Source: Brugia malayi (Eukaryota; Nematoda; Chromadorea; Rhabditida; Onchocercidae). From it: a stretch of DNA of 64,000 nucleotides. The translations under genes were made by a program, and so were the position numbers. Location: NCBI RefSeq assembly GCF_000002995.4, contig NW_025062479.1, positions 6,937,221-7,001,220 on the forward strand. Reading direction: 5' to 3'. Every line of letters begins with the position of its first letter. The stretch's first letter is position 1. Shown piece by piece: positions 1 to 23,612 of the stretch. A model generated the notes under the pieces. It was not told the DNA's origin. It saw nothing but the letters and a program-made list of their open reading frames with translations, and made no database searches.

Positions 1-3000
1 GTTACTATCATCAACATTACAAATACATTCCATATGCCAAATATCTTTTGACCAAAATCTATGTAGATAATTGCCTCACTTTTAATTTTGTATTGAATGA
101 TTTGACCTTGTTTTTTAACACACAAAAAAAGAAAAAAAATTATTGAAAGAAAATGTGAAATAATAGACAATTCCTGATAAGATATTGTGACGGTAGAAAA
201 AGAAAGAATTCTACACGATTATTTCCTGATGAAAATTTTATAATAAATAAGAGGCATCTATCAAAAAGAAAGCAGGAAGTAAAAACAAGATGAAAATAAC
301 ATCTAGGATAGCGCACCTTGTCTGATTTTAATGACGGATTGGGAGCAAATCGAAAAAGATAAAAAGGAAAGCTTGCATGTGTGCATCTCTGTTACTAAAT
401 TCGGCACTACTATTAGTAAATATTGGTGATTAGAATCCCAAAAACGGTAGTAAATTTGTGCAACTCCAGATGCATGTGCCCTCAGTACGATTTTCATTAT
501 TCTGCTCTCATCATTCCATCTTATCACCACAATTCTAATGCTTTCATTCCGTGGGCAAATAAAGTGAGAATTTGCATTTGCTGACTAACCTTATTAATAA
601 TTGTTTTAATTACTACTCTTAATGGATAATTTCCTTAAAGCTCCACTTGTTTAGAACAATTAGGTCTAATTTCAATCCACATCTTCAAATAAATAAAGTG
701 AAATAAGCATAAGAAGTTGTCATGCGGTTTCGCAGTACATAGTGCTAAGAAGGGTAGAATGAAATTAGTTTAAGGGATTAACAACAATCAAAATCTTTGA
801 TTAAAATATCAAAATGAAGAATAACGGAATAAGTCTGGCTGATTGCCAAAATCTGTGATGTATTGTTCGGTTATTATTTTATAAACAGATACATCTTTGT
901 ATTATAATAGTAAATAAGAACAAAACGCAGCAAGACCAAAGAGAAGATGAGAGCTGATACGACAATTCCCAATAGTAACGCATAAATCGGTTGATGAAGG
1001 GATTAAAAAACGATGGTTTTGCTAACCACTAGTAGGTGAGAACATACCAAAATAAGAGGACGTATTTTCGGATCTAGGGATTTATTATTACCGTTTCAGT
1101 TTGCTTTTTATCATTAAACATCATTATTCAGAGAATTAATGCATATAGGAAAACAGAAGGAGAAAAGTGCAATCTTCCAATGCAATGAGCAAATAAATCA
1201 TTGAAGAGTTTAGCATCAGTAGATTGTAAAAGATAACCAAATCAGAGTAAAAAAGCGCTGCTGATCCACTCAGAGGAACAGTTTATGTTCGTAAACAGAA
1301 AGGCACTAATCAATTCGTAATATATAGGTGGAGGGGAGGAGCAAAAATAGGATAAATTATGGAAATTCCATTAATGGGAACAGGATATCACCAAGTTATG
1401 CGCAAATTTGAACATATCAACAAACAATAATTGGAAACAAGACGAAAAAAAGTCTGATAAATTGAAACTGAGAAATAGTTTTTTTCGCTTATAAAAGATA
1501 TGTATCTCAACAAACAGCTGAATAAAACAATTTCAAAAACCGATTTCAAATGATGTTCATAGAAAGAAATAAACAGACACTAATTGCTACTAATAAGTTT
1601 ATTCATCAATGTCCCACCGATCCTTTCTGTTGTGAGACTTGCCAAAAAAAAGAATATATGCCCAGAAGTAGTTAAGTGAACAATGTGACAGAAAATTCTG
1701 TCTTAAAAAGGTTATATTGGCCGACCAATTCAAGTCACCAATAGGCTAAACTGATACACGACATTTTGATCCTATTATAATTCAGATTCCGACGAAACGA
1801 TACAATATACAAAATAATTCTAGCAATATTGTTTACCCAAGAAAATAGCATTAAAAGTTTGTAGAGTTTGAAAGAATAAAACTGTTGTAACCATGCAATT
1901 TCTGGAATAAAGTCATGCAGACCACCTTCAGTGAGATGAGTCTTGAAAGTAAATATAAATATGAGATTAAGGGAACAAGGAATAATGACCACTTTATTCA
2001 TACATTCGTCAAGATATTGGTGTACACCCATCAGGATATGTGGATTTTGATGGAACACAATAAAAACAAGAAAAAAAAAGGAAAAACTACTACCGGGTCC
2101 TAAAATTATCGTTGCTCATTTGCATTCCTGAAAGACTTCTTTAACTAGGAAAATTTTTTAGAAGGCATAGTATTTTATTAGGATCCGTCTGCTTTGCAGC
2201 TATATTCACATATTTCAAAAGTAATAAAACAATACAAGATGCAGCTATGCTTTTGAATTTTTCGATTTTTCAAGGGATATATCAACTAGAAGTTTTTCTC
2301 TAAAAATTACTTCCATTCACCAGTTTACGATGAACGAGTACTCTCTGTGCACCAAACTTTTTAAAATAGAATTAATCTTAGTTAATTTAATCCTTCAATA
2401 AAAACTCGTTTGTTGTAATGAGGCGTTTTTTTTTTTTTTTAATTTACTGTAAAACTGGTAGCAAAAATGTTGAATAGCAATATATTTTAGACAAATATTT
2501 TTCGAGGGATGTCTTCATTTTCACTAGCTCAATGAATAAGATTAAAAAGCTTCTTGGATATTAAGTATATTAAACCTTGTTTACTTATTTGTCTTTGATA
2601 CTGATTTTTTAAAATGATACTTATCAAATAGGTTTAGTAACTTTCAAAAGTGCAAATTTTTATTTAAATTATAAGCCACAAAAAATTTTGAAAAAGAATT
2701 TAATCTCTCTGACGTATGACCAATTTTAGAAATTCAATTTGATCGATGTATTTTCCTTTTGAGACTAACTACTTCGATTAAATAAATCAGTCTAAATGCG
2801 AAAAAGCCCACAGGAAATAGTGTTAGAAGTAATTCGTTTTCATTTTCCTCATTTTATAAGCGTAAAATTGCTGGTCAGATATAACTGAGAGTGGTATTTG
2901 CTGAAGTACTCTTTGCTATCTGCTAATCTTCCTTTGGGTTAAAAAGGAGACATTGTTGGCTGACTGCCCTATTTGTTTTGAAAGATTCAGAGAATGGAAC

Positions 3001-6000
3001 AACAGTCATTTGCTGAAGTTGAACATTCCATACGTTGCAATGTCTTTTTCAGAACATTTTCGTTTTTATCATCTGTTCCGTACACATAAAACATGTTTTA
3101 CAAGTTTGCTGACATTATTTCATTCATAAGGCGTAATGCGTTTCTCAAATCCTCAAGAAAAGAATCACTGTGAATTCGTGCTAATGAAACTAGAACATGA
3201 ACATGGAAGAAAGATTATTTCACAAGATATTTTGTCAATTCAGAGAATGGAACAAAAATTATTTGTAATCATAGTTTAGAGCTTCCAGAGTTCAAGAAAA
3301 ACATGCTGTGTTTTCGGACTGAAAGTAATGCGTATAGAGCAATTAGTTTACTTGTTATCTTATCATGTACTAATTATCTACAGAAACAAATTGCTGCACA
3401 ATTAGTTATAGACTGATTAAACAGGGATTTCTATCACGAACGCAATAGAACTATCAAAACGGATTTTAAAATAAAACTCATCTATAAAAATATCCTTAAA
3501 TCTATTAATCATATTATTTTTTTTTCACTCTTACTTTGATAACTTTCTGACTTGTTCACCTATTAATATAAGTCAGTACACTTTAGCTGCTTCGTCCAAG
3601 TGAGATCGCCAAACGGTTGATCAGCCAATGATTTCATTTCTACAATTTCATATATTGTACAAGTTCATTATTTACCATTGTGCTATTAATTTTCTGAATT
3701 CCTAACTGCTTTCCGCTTTAATTTACTGAAATAAACGAATTATTTGCAGTTAAATGCTTTACTTTTCATAATAGAAAGGCTACACATTGAATAGTGTTTA
3801 ATTTATTTCAAATTTTTATTCTATGACGCTACTTCCTTTTCATCAAATCAAATTTCCGCCATACGTGCCCATAAATTAACATTCTATTCTTCGTCAAAAA
3901 ATTTTTAAGAGACGTTGAATTATTCAAATAAAACTTATATTTTCATTTCAACGGCTTTCAACAATTTAATCGCTTGCCAGTTCAAAATGCTGTTTCCACT
4001 AATAATGTCCACTGTCAAATGTTTTACCATTTTTTACTTTCATTCCGAAAAAACGAAAAATTTTCCATGATACCGACAATCGTAATTCAGATAATTCATT
4101 CCAGAAAATGAAAGTATTATTACCAACACTTCAGAAAAGAAAAAAACCTAAATTACATAAAATACTGCTTGTGTGTTTTTTTTTTCCTGCTTAATTTTTC
4201 TTTTTTTTGTGTTATAGAGAAAGCTTTCTCTTTGTTAACATGTTGTACAAGTTAACCGCTGTGATTATTAGGAATTTCATATGATTTTAATAAGTCATAG
4301 TCAAAGAAAAATCTGATTTCTATAAAAATAACTTTTGTTTCTTGATTTTCAAGTTTTATTGAGCCTCTTAAAATTTCAGTTGAATGTTTGACTTTAAGAC
4401 AAAAAAAAAACTCTGGGATAAACATTTTGCGAAAGCTGATGTATTTTACCAATTTTATGTTCATTGCGATGGATTTTAAGCACAGAACCATTTTCGCCTA
4501 CAAAGTTGCTAGCAAAAATTTCTGCAAGTATGAACAAGTGAGTCTTTATGGGAAATGATTCGCCCAATCACTTATTCACCTTTATCTGATTTCTTCTTTT
4601 ATGTCTTGAAATGAGTTTCTTCTAGCTCTTTCTGAGCACTCCTCCAGAGTATTTTCTGACTAGTTATAATTCTGATTTCGAAGAAAAAAGTGAAATTTAT
4701 TTATTGTTATTTTTGTCTTCTTTGAACCGACCAAAAATATTCTTTATAATACGACAGTTTGTTCTGCTTATGTTGTTGATCAGTGAAAAACACAAATAGA
4801 ACTTCATTAATTCATTTCCATTTATGATGATAGTTATGGCTGTGTGAGAGTATTTTGAGAGGACAGGAAGTAAGCTAAAGCAAATGGTTGAAGCAAAGAT
4901 AAAAAATGTTGCTCGGACTCCAAAGTTCCAAAAAAAGCAATATTTATGTCAGTGCTGTAATTGGATGGTGAGATGATCACCAAAACAGAAAAGAAGACCT
5001 GATCTTGCAAAGTCCAAACATTTTAGCAAACAGGTGATACCACGTCAATTAGGAAGAGTATTTAGTGTAGACATAGTGAAAAAATGATGATGATCTTGCA
5101 GGAAACTGAGAGGAGCTTTGAATTAGCAATTTACAACTATCTGACGTCTGTGTACTCATATATAGTAGGCATACTTTTATGCTTTATTTGTGTTAGAGTG
5201 AATGTGTATAAAATTGGATGTCCTGCGTCCCTGAGAAATTGAAAAATTAGCGTTTTCACTGAATTAATTATCTCTAATCTCTAAAATATTAGTGCAGAGT
5301 TCTCATTTTAAAATCCAATGAAGATTTCTACAGTTCACATTTCTTCCAATACAATTATTTTTCAAAGTAAACCATCACTTTTCCATCATAGATTAGTAAG
5401 CAGAAATAAACAACAACATATTTAGTTCCGGATTTCTTATCCTTATTTTCTACCTAAGGCAATACCATGAATTAGTCAAAACTTTAATACTCAGAATCTT
5501 TGCAAATATTGAAAATGATAAGTATATGATCTTTATTTTCTGTAGATAATTCAGTTCAATCTTCTCACAGATTGGCCTTTTTTGAAAATAATTGAGGATG
5601 CTTTTGAGTGTCTATCAAAAAATCACTTCTATATGAAACTTACAGAGCATTCAATTTGCTGTTCATTGGTCTTGGAGTAATATTCTTAACAACAAAGATG
5701 AACTAACAGCTTCAAGAACATGTTTGACTTTGACCTTGATAAATATGTCTTTGTTTGTTTGAGCATCAATTTCGAAAACTTATGTTGCTGACAACAAAAG
5801 ATAATAAAGATTTGGAATATGTAGAAAGGCCAGTGTCGTTCAGACTCGATCATGATATAAATATCAGAGTCTTTCAAAGAGAAATCAGAGAATAGAGCAG
5901 AATCATTAAATATACTTCTTTTCTAGTGTATCTCCACTTTCTCCCCTAATTTTAAGCAGTAGTCGAATTTTGCCTATGTTTAATAAAATTGGGTTCCTTT

Positions 6001-9000
6001 CGAGACAATTCGCGATAAATTAATTCATTGAAGTGAGAAATTTGCCCGCTTCTGAAATAATTTTTACGTGTGGTCTAAAATCAGTAGACCAATTTGAAAT
6101 TAATTCAAGCTGAGGTCATAAAAATTCTAGTTTTGAAAGATATAAGTCACTAATTACAAATGAACAGCATATTATATATAACATAAAAATGAATATGATT
6201 TCATTTAAGTTCATTTATGAAGATTAAAACTGCATAAAATTTAAGGAATACTCAGAAATACGGGAAAATTATAAGAGCAAGACAGACATGATGAAACTTC
6301 GTAGTTTGCTACATAGTCTGCACTATGAGTTATTAGTTACCTATTTTGACCAATTAAAATCACTGGTAAAAGAATTATGAAAACTATGACTCATCAAAAT
6401 GTGGCATAGTTATAAATTACTTAAATATTCCTAATCATTTCCTGTTTTGGTAATCAAATAAAAAAGCCTAGTGATTGTGCTTTTTTTCATTAATCGACTT
6501 GAAACAATGTGTCTTCTATTTCATTTTTTGTGGTATAATTTCAAACATTTTCTGCTTTCTTTTTTCAAATTTCATGTTTGACAACAGAGCATAGACTTCC
6601 TCTAACAGATACTTTGTTAGAATGTGTGGCTAACAAATAAGGATGGACGGTCTCTGAAATGCATTTTTTCAAGCTTCAGAAAAGATTGACTGGCGCAAAT
6701 TCATCCTGAAGAGCTTCTGAAGCGGTCACGAACTTAAATCTAACTCAACTAAATTGGCAATAAATGAAGGATGCAGTTTACGGTGGTTACGGCACTTCAC
6801 CTTGCACATGCATGAATAATAATGTGTGCGTTCAACAGATATACTCATCCTAGCAATAGTAACTGTTAATTAATATAGCAGTTTTGAAACACTTATGGAA
6901 TGATTTAAGAGGTCGTGACAATTCCGCGGTGTCATAGCATGCCAGTTGAAGTAAGCTAGCTCAATTAATGTCGTATTAATGCTCTGACATTTATACACAG
7001 AAATTATTATATTTTCTGAACACAAGTTTTTATCTCTAATATTCGCTGTTTTCTGTTTAAACTTTGTAATCACTAAGCGATGAAAGGAAGGAATTGAAAG
7101 TTTATAATTCTGGACATTCTTAATAAACGTTTGAAACGATAAAATCATATTCAGAAATATAATGAGCACCAGCAATATTCTTTATATATGAAATGTGCTC
7201 TTGTTCAGAAATTGTCATACTCTCTGGATCCACTACTGTACAATGAGCATGGTAAATGAAATGCACCATTCTCAGAGGTCCATAATTATGAAGTCAAGAA
7301 AAAAGGAGTACATAATGTTGGTAAAAAGTTTGCTGATCGGTGGCTATGGTATTTGTTGTTGGTCAAACTTGAAATGTCGTTTTTAATGGTAGTGAACATA
7401 ATATTTAATTATAAATATCATCGTTCACTTCCGCTTTTCAACATTGTACATTTAGAAGCAGGACTTACAAATGTAAAAGATAATTTGAAGATCGGAGATA
7501 GCAAATAACAGAGTGTTTCTCTTGCTATGCAAGGGTCAACACAACACCTTCGTAGATCAGCTTGATTTAAACTACCTTAAAGGCTACGAAAAGAAAAATT
7601 GAAAGCTAAGATAGATGTTTATCCATTATAAATAATATTATTCTTTTCGGTATAGAACAAATATGTCCGTTTTCTTCATATTTTTAGCGTGATTTTATCC
7701 GCTGTCTCTCTTTTCTAGTTTCGAACTTGCTTCTCAAAGTAATGGAAATCATTCTTGTCTAAATGTTCCACTTCGTACTGACTGAAGGGAGATTTCAAGA
7801 TAACAATCTTGTGGGAACTTTTCTTTCCATAACATGTTAACTTTGTTTTCAGTTTAGTTCATGAACTAATTCAATTATTAGATCAGACGAGCTACATTAA
7901 TCTTACAGGAACATTTAGCATGAGTTTGCAAATCAAACGAGAGTGCTGTTAAAGTATTTCGCTATCTACAGCACTTATTATATTTGATGTGCTACATTTA
8001 ACTTTAGACGCTGTGCAATCCAAAATATAAAATGCTTATGATAGTGTTATGCCTTACTAACTCAGTAATTTCTGGAGTAGTTTCTTTAGCATTGTTAACC
8101 AGAAGACGTTTTTAAAATTTGCACAAATAAGAGTCGATTAATCTTTATTATTTCAGTTTCTTTACTTCGCTCACTTTTAATATCACGTCTTTTATATCAC
8201 TGTTCTTTTTGATAGCTTAAAATTAAAATTTTACGCCATATCGCTCATATAATTCACGATAACAATTCGTTGTGTACAATCAGTTTCAAATCCATTATTC
8301 ATGTAGTGAAAATAAATGACTGGTTAAATGCTAATTAATAAAAATTGCGTAAAAATTAGGCGACAATAAATGGTTTTTAGTTTAAGCGAATGATTCAATT
8401 ATATAAGCCAACGACAAATTCTTCATAATTTTTAGAGTCGCGTCAACCAAATCATCCATTTCAGTAACTACTATACGTTCTTTAAAATTTCGCCCCTCTA
8501 CGATAAACTTTTAAAACTACCTGAATGGCATCATTTCTCATTTTGTTTTCGAATTACATGCTTCCTATTTGAAACTGACTTTCTCTAAATATCTTGAAAT
8601 TTATGACTTATTCAAAGCAAAATAAATCATTTATTCGTTCACCAGTTATAGCATCGCGATTAACGAAAAAATTGAACTTTTAGCAAGACTACAGCAGGAC
8701 CAGTATTTCATTTGATCAACAAATAGGCTATTTGTAATTGATGATGGACCAATTCAAGAGTACGATATACATCAAAGTATAAACTTTCAGAATTGTCATT
8801 ATAAAAAACTATAACTATTGGTATATGTGCTACGATACACAAATATGATCCAGATCACGACGGGATCTCTTTTATTGCTTGGGCTAAGTCATGCATGTAA
8901 TTATTATTATTAAATGAGAAGCTAAGCTGAATTCAAAACTATTGGTGATTACATTATCTTCGCACAGTAATTGCAATCAAAAAAAGGGAAACAATCCAAA

Positions 9001-10552
9001 AAGGCAAACTTATCATGGCTCTCAATTACTGAAATAGTACAAATCAAAATTTTAAGTCAGAAGCTATTTCTTATGCAAATCTTTAAAATTGTGCATAAAA
9101 ACTTATAATTTCTTTTAATCATAACATTCTAACTTTCTAATTTAATTAATCGGTATGTTAGCCAATTTGTCCATTCTATCATCCATCTTATTTGATTTCA
9201 CATTAGCATTTTTAATTTTTAATAATTGATTATAGATTGGGAATAGTGAAAATGTAAACAATTGTTGCTGTGATTTTCACTGGAAATGAATTATAATTTC
9301 ATAAAACTTCACGGAGAGCAAAACAAAACAATAAAAGTTAAAATTATTTTTCCTAATACATATGTTTTTCAATTGCTATATTGTGAGTTCTTTATGCTAA
9401 ATAAACAATACTGTAGTTTCAACTTTTTTCGAGAAGACTGTAATTTGAAAAAAAAAGTAATGAATCAAAATTTTTAAATATCGAAAATTTAGCTGGTGAA
9501 CTGTTCAATGCTCATTTAAAAATGTAAGCACGCACTGTAAATGGTCTGATGACTTTTTAGTGTTTTATTTGTAAGAATTACCTGAAAAAAGTAAATTGAT
9601 TAGAAATCAATTTATCGCAGTCACACTTTCCAAGTTGAAGATTTCTCTCTGTAACAGAGTATCCGTGAGATGTAAAACATCCTGAATTCATTCCTTTTTT
9701 ATTTCATAATTCACATACATTATTACATTCTGATTGTTTAATACCACAACAATTCACAAAATGAATCACAAAAAATAAAATATAGCATGGAGTGACTTAA
9801 TATGCTTATCACAGTGACAAGCGTGTTGGCTTATTGATTTTTATGATAATTTTTGTGATTTACGATAACGGATTTTTTGTACAGCAATTCATTTTTCTCT
9901 ATCTACCTTTTCTTATCTATTCCACATTTTGAATCGTTTACTTAATATGAATCTTGTAATTGAGTGGAAAAAATTAGAAAATATATGATTTCTTACAGAC
10001 TTAGACTAAGATTAACTTCTGTCCTAATTTTCAGCTATAATACTGAATTATTAATTATATCATTAGAATTATAATTTTCACGTCTCAACCTCCTAATCAC
10101 ACATTTCTTGCTAAACTAATTGTCAGTTAAGCTTTTAATTGTTTCTTGCATAGATCAGTTATTCTAGAACCAAGTTTCGCATTGTAATTTTGCAATTTTG
10201 CATACATTATGGGTAAACTAAACTGAACCATAAATGCAAGAGAAATTTAATATTTTTTAATATTTTTGTACTTTTTTTTTAAAGAAAAACTAATTAACTG
10301 TTGGGTGTTAAGAGCATATTAGAGAACGGTGATTTAGTTCTTTGACAAAATTTGTGCTCGATGTAAACAGCATTTATTTAAACTGTGTTTTACTTTGGAC
10401 TGTAATTTGCTGGTGCGATAACCGTCAAAGAAGTGTTACTACTAATGAAAATGAGATTGCATGTTCGTAAATGCTTACAACATTAATTGCCACTTTTATC
10501 AAAAATAAAATTTTAAATGCAGGTTATTATTTATTTGCAGATTTCACTAAAA
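1..10552. other. Long intergenic stretch, no supported gene
   Basis: This 10.5 kb is uniformly A+T-rich. Frames on both strands are short and low-complexity, and I found no run of exons joined in phase by splice signals. A 17-base phrase beginning TTCAGAGAATGG occurs near 2986 and again near 3239, but without a wider repeat. Two short open patches were considered and not accepted as genes (plus strand near 4865-4980, minus strand 6870-7175). The stretch probably contains distal regulatory DNA of the receptor gene that follows; that is inference. Confidence 0.5.
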
Positions 10553-19356
<8,804 letters not shown>

Positions 19357-19539
19357 AATAGTGGGCTTTTTTGTTGGAAATTATTTGATTAATGTATTTA
19401 TGTTTTCAGTTGTTCGATATTTTTGTAAATCACTTCACATTGAGAATATTATTTGATGGAACAAAATTTCATTATTTGTAGAAAAAGTCCTCAATTTTGC
19501 AATCATTTTTCGATAGAAGAAAAAAACCTATAAGTCTCA

Positions 19540-19545
19540 AATAAA
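19540..19545 (+). terminator. Poly(A) signal of the glutamate receptor
   Basis: AATAAA lies about 185 bases after the receptor stop codon, at a normal distance for a nematode 3' UTR. No other canonical signal is seen between it and the stop. Confidence 0.5.
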
Positions 19546-19864
19546 TTTTGAAATGTGTCCAATATAAGTGATATTTTAAAGTGATAAAAAACTGTCTGTA
19601 TGTTTGTTATTAACGATGATATATGTAGATATTAAATTGATTTAAAATGTAGTATGACATCATCTTGTTGAAGGAAAAGCAAAACATGAATATTTGGATG
19701 AACTTGTATGGTGGGTATAACTAGATTTTGGGGTCTTCTGGGATTCCATATACAGAATTTTAAATTTATTCGATGGTTATACGATATCTGGACTAAAATG
19801 CTATCTTCTCTCATGTTTTTTCTTGTCCTCACCCTATATTTTAATCAGGACAAGAAAAAGAAAG

Positions 19865-20187
19865 TTAAACACTCGGTTGAAAAGTCAAACTTTCTAAATC
19901 ATACAAAGCTGGCAGCACCACGACATTTTTGGTAATGTAGATGTCCGTAATGTCAGGCCATCCGGTAAGATTAGTGAATTCGTTAACAGTCTCTGCCTGT
20001 TGCTTAGTCTGAATCCAAAATTAGTTCTGGATATTAGGTGCTAAAGATCTCCATTAATTTAATGGCGTTTTATGAATATCTTTTTTATGAATGTACCGGA
20101 TTTTCCACAATAAGCACTTGGCATCACATCGCTGAACTTCCTTCATTTTCAGTATGCTTACTTCCACTTCATCCTCCTTTTGGGTAT
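19865..20187 (-). other. Possible minus-strand gene fragment (two exon-like pieces)
   Basis: Piece 1 (20187 down to 20097) starts at an eight-T acceptor and is open in one frame only, ending at a CG/GTACAT donor. Piece 2 (20008 down to 19865) starts after TTCAG and reads 47 residues containing NEFTNLTGWPDIT before TAA. Piece 1 leaves two bases over while piece 2 starts in phase 0, so the two do not join directly. This could be a pseudogene, or an intermediate exon may be missed. No family is recognised. Confidence 0.2.
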
Positions 20188-23100
20188 CTAAAAAAATAAC
20201 ACTGATTAAGCAAAACTACAGAAATTTGCTATATTAATAATTAAAGAAAGCATCAAAATTTTAAGAGAACTATGTTATGATGTTGAGACGTAGAATGATT
20301 ATTTATCCAGTCCATTTAAACAGCAAAATTCCCTACTTAAATAGTTAATAAAAAATAATCAAATATCAAAGAAGTGGAGGACAATTTATGAATGATCGTA
20401 AAATGAAAAATGAAAAAGTTAATTATGCTAGTTCCAAATTTATATTACAGATGAACATTAACAAGTTTATCATAATACTTTTGATGTGTAGGTGACAGCG
20501 ACAACAATCTTTTTGTATAACATATTGTTCGTATATAAAGAAGTTTGTGTCATGCCTTTTGTGATGGCAATATTAAGATTTAGCTTGCCTATTGCATTCA
20601 CATTTTTTTATTCCACCCGTCAGCACAGATTAGAAATTTTTTAATTTTGAAATGAATTCGAAAATATCCACTGCATTGAAAACTCAGTCTGAGCTAGCTT
20701 CATTAAATGCCAGGTGAAACCAGCGATTTTTTTTTTGTTGAATGTTCTGTTCGTCTACATTAGCTTGAAAGAAACTGAAAAAATTATGTCAACATAGGGT
20801 ACAGAAAAGAATTACGTATCATGATGCAAACCGAAACCTACAGAATGGAATTATATCATTGTTTTAAAACAATGGCTGGTACCACTAACCATGTTGTTGG
20901 AAAAGATATTGTATAAGAAAATCTCATGAATATATGAACAAAATTGAATTTCTTGCCCAAATCATTTAAAACAATTGTTGAACTTCTTGGAATTTGTGAT
21001 AGACTGTTTCCAAAATCTTTTTAGAAAAAATTAATTCACATAACTTTCAGCATCAAGTAGCCTGACCAAATCGCTTTATACTGGATGTCTAGCTATTCGA
21101 TTTTAACGACGTTATTCAAATACAACTGGGAAATGGGCAACACTTATCAAAATTTTGATGGCTATCATTTTGATGGAAATTTTCCTAGAACATTACCATC
21201 GACAATGTCTAAAGCCTTGCAATATTTACAAAATGCTGTAAAAAAAAAAAACATTTGTTCAACAGAATGATTAATTTTCTTAGTAGTTAATAAACTGTGT
21301 TTGAAAAAATTTTGAACAGCCTTTTCGAACTTATGTTAGATTAAACCCTGAGTTTCAACAATATTTAAAATGCGATATCAGAATAAACATATGTAAATGA
21401 ATGGCATGAAATGAATCGGAATAAAGAAGTATTAACCCAGCAAATGTGCATCCTACTAACTAGGTCTGATACCTCAGTTTCTGCTTTATATTTTAAGTCG
21501 ATCAAAGAAGATCAATTAATATGTTTTGGGCACAAATGAAATCATCTGTATCCAAATCTGATAAGGATAATACATAATTCTGATATTAGGCGAGAAACTA
21601 TTAAACAATATAATAAACTGTATTCTATAATTACTTTGTTTTTGGACTCAAGTGAACTTTTAAAGGTAGTTTTCGACAAGTCTCATTATCTTATTCAAAG
21701 AACAAGAAAGTATTATTTTTCCTGTCTCGATAAGCAACAAAACTCTTAAAACAGATGATAAGCAAAGAAAGCTGCTGCAATTTGATAATTTTTGTTTTTG
21801 TTTTAAGATTCTATTCGTACAGTCAATTTCTTACCTCTGTATTAAAGATTATCAGTATGATGGAAACATGGAAACTGTTAACAAATGGCACATTCATGTC
21901 GAGAGCAATAAGGAACAGGTTAATGAAATAAACAAAGCTTCGGAACTTTATTAAATGATTCCGTTAAAACAGTTATGCAACGAACGCAAATTTTTTAACT
22001 TCGTTTTTTTTCTTTTGCCTTAAGATGAACCGTCTAATGTTCGTTTGTGTGGATATGTGTATCATATGTCATTAAAAAAGACCTTATTTATTTGTATCAT
22101 CTCCGATTTAGCTAATAACTAGTACTAAGACATCTCTGCCATCGGAAAACAGCTTTCTTAAAAATTTGACTGAATAATTCCGAAATCTCTTGTTTGGTAT
22201 TCAATACAGAATATCGTAAAAGTTCTGCTTAGAAATTTCCAGTTTTCCAAATTTAATTGTATTACACAGAGAAAAATGATATCATCTCACATTGCATTAA
22301 CAAGATTAAAATCATTTCATGAACTCTTAACAGAAATGACAAAAAAATTTTATTTACAAATCAACTTAATATCTTGAATCTACTTTTGCATCCAAAAACA
22401 TTGCAGAGAAATAAGTTTCACTAAGAACCAGAATGATTCTAGACTTTCCTTTAGAACCATTTCAAGATGATAAGAAACCAATGAAAAAGTGTTTCTAGAG
22501 TTACATTTTTTTTTTCATGGAAAGTTAGAAAAAACTTTAAAAACAGGAGAAATTTGTAATCCTTTCGAAATAAATATTAAACACTAAGCATTACCAAATA
22601 TTAAACTTCATATAGTTTGATATATCTATGTCAGTTGGCTAGGTGATTTACTACTTTCTGCCATACCTTTCTAAGGTGAAAACTATAACCATAAATCATA
22701 ATTCCATTCACTTCCAAAATGATTGGTACTATACCAAGCAACCTTAAACAGAGAAGCAAGCTAAGTTTTGGTTTTTCAGTAAATCTATTAAATAGGAAAA
22801 TAAAAATATTAAAACTTCCAAGACATTATGACAAGAAATTGGACATATTTTAATATAATTCCTTTCCTATTTTGAAAAGTTCCCACATTGGTTAGGTTTA
22901 AGAAAAGTTAAGTCCATAAAAATGACAATATGCAAAATACTTCGTCTGTGGTACACGAATTGATTAGTTCGCATTTTAGATGTTAGTTAAACTTCTGAAT
23001 TTTCAGACTTGCATTACCTTCAAATGATTAAAATTACAAGGACAAGTGGCAAAAACAAAGTGAAAAAAATTTGCGCTGTACCGTTTAAAAGAAAAACCTG

Positions 23101-23612
23101 TTAAGGATGTCTCTGCTTTATAAATCGCCAAAATTTCTTTCGAAAAGAACAAAGAAAACAAAACCTGAAGTACAACGCTTTCTTATCTCTCGAGTAAATT
23201 GTGACACCAACAATATCTTCTGCTCTAAAAATGGGAAAAATCCATAGGACTGTTATAACAGAAATGAATCCATTACCAGATACCAAAAAAAAAAAAAAAA
23301 AAAACTAAGTAGCTATTGCAAATGAGATCGAGTAAGGTTAACACTACTCAGTACATTAATGGTCTAATTTACGAATTTTAAAAACTGAAAGTAGTTCATT
23401 ATCCGCCCACCTGCAAAAGTTTCTGTAGAAATTCATTATCCATCCGTAATAGGAATGCCGTCGTTCGTGGTATCATTTATTATGCTAACAGTTTGAACTC
23501 ATTTTTTTATCCTAATGTTTTTTGTAAAAATCGATAACTTGAGTGCATGGGCACGCACTTCCAGTGAACATGCGATTTGCATAAAACGAAATTGCTTCCA
23601 TCACAGTGGTAA

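Larger units (their letters stand above)
19357..23612. other. Intergenic, mostly empty, with weak exon-like pieces
   Basis: The stretch is A+T-rich with short poly(A) and poly(T) runs, including 21 A at 23285-23305. On the minus strand, 19865-20008 is a 48-codon open frame ending in TAA just after a TTCAG acceptor, and 20097-20187 is an open piece bounded by a strong T-tract acceptor and a GTACAT donor. Their phases do not match, so no gene model is offered. Nothing else is supported. Confidence 0.35.

Noticed and set aside
4865..4980. Plus-strand open patch with closely spaced cysteines (QCCNW)
   Set aside because: About 35 codons only, without splice borders or a recognisable domain.
6870..7175. 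101-codon minus-strand frame
   Set aside because: No motif, no flanking exons in phase, and a hydrophobic start typical of chance frames in A+T-rich DNA.
19357..19470. Possible extra exon extending the glutamate receptor beyond its TAA (TT/GTAAAA donor to the acceptor near 19410)
   Set aside because: It would add only six residues and the existing Ser-rich tail ending HDTFL already resembles the family's C-terminus; there is no gain in support.
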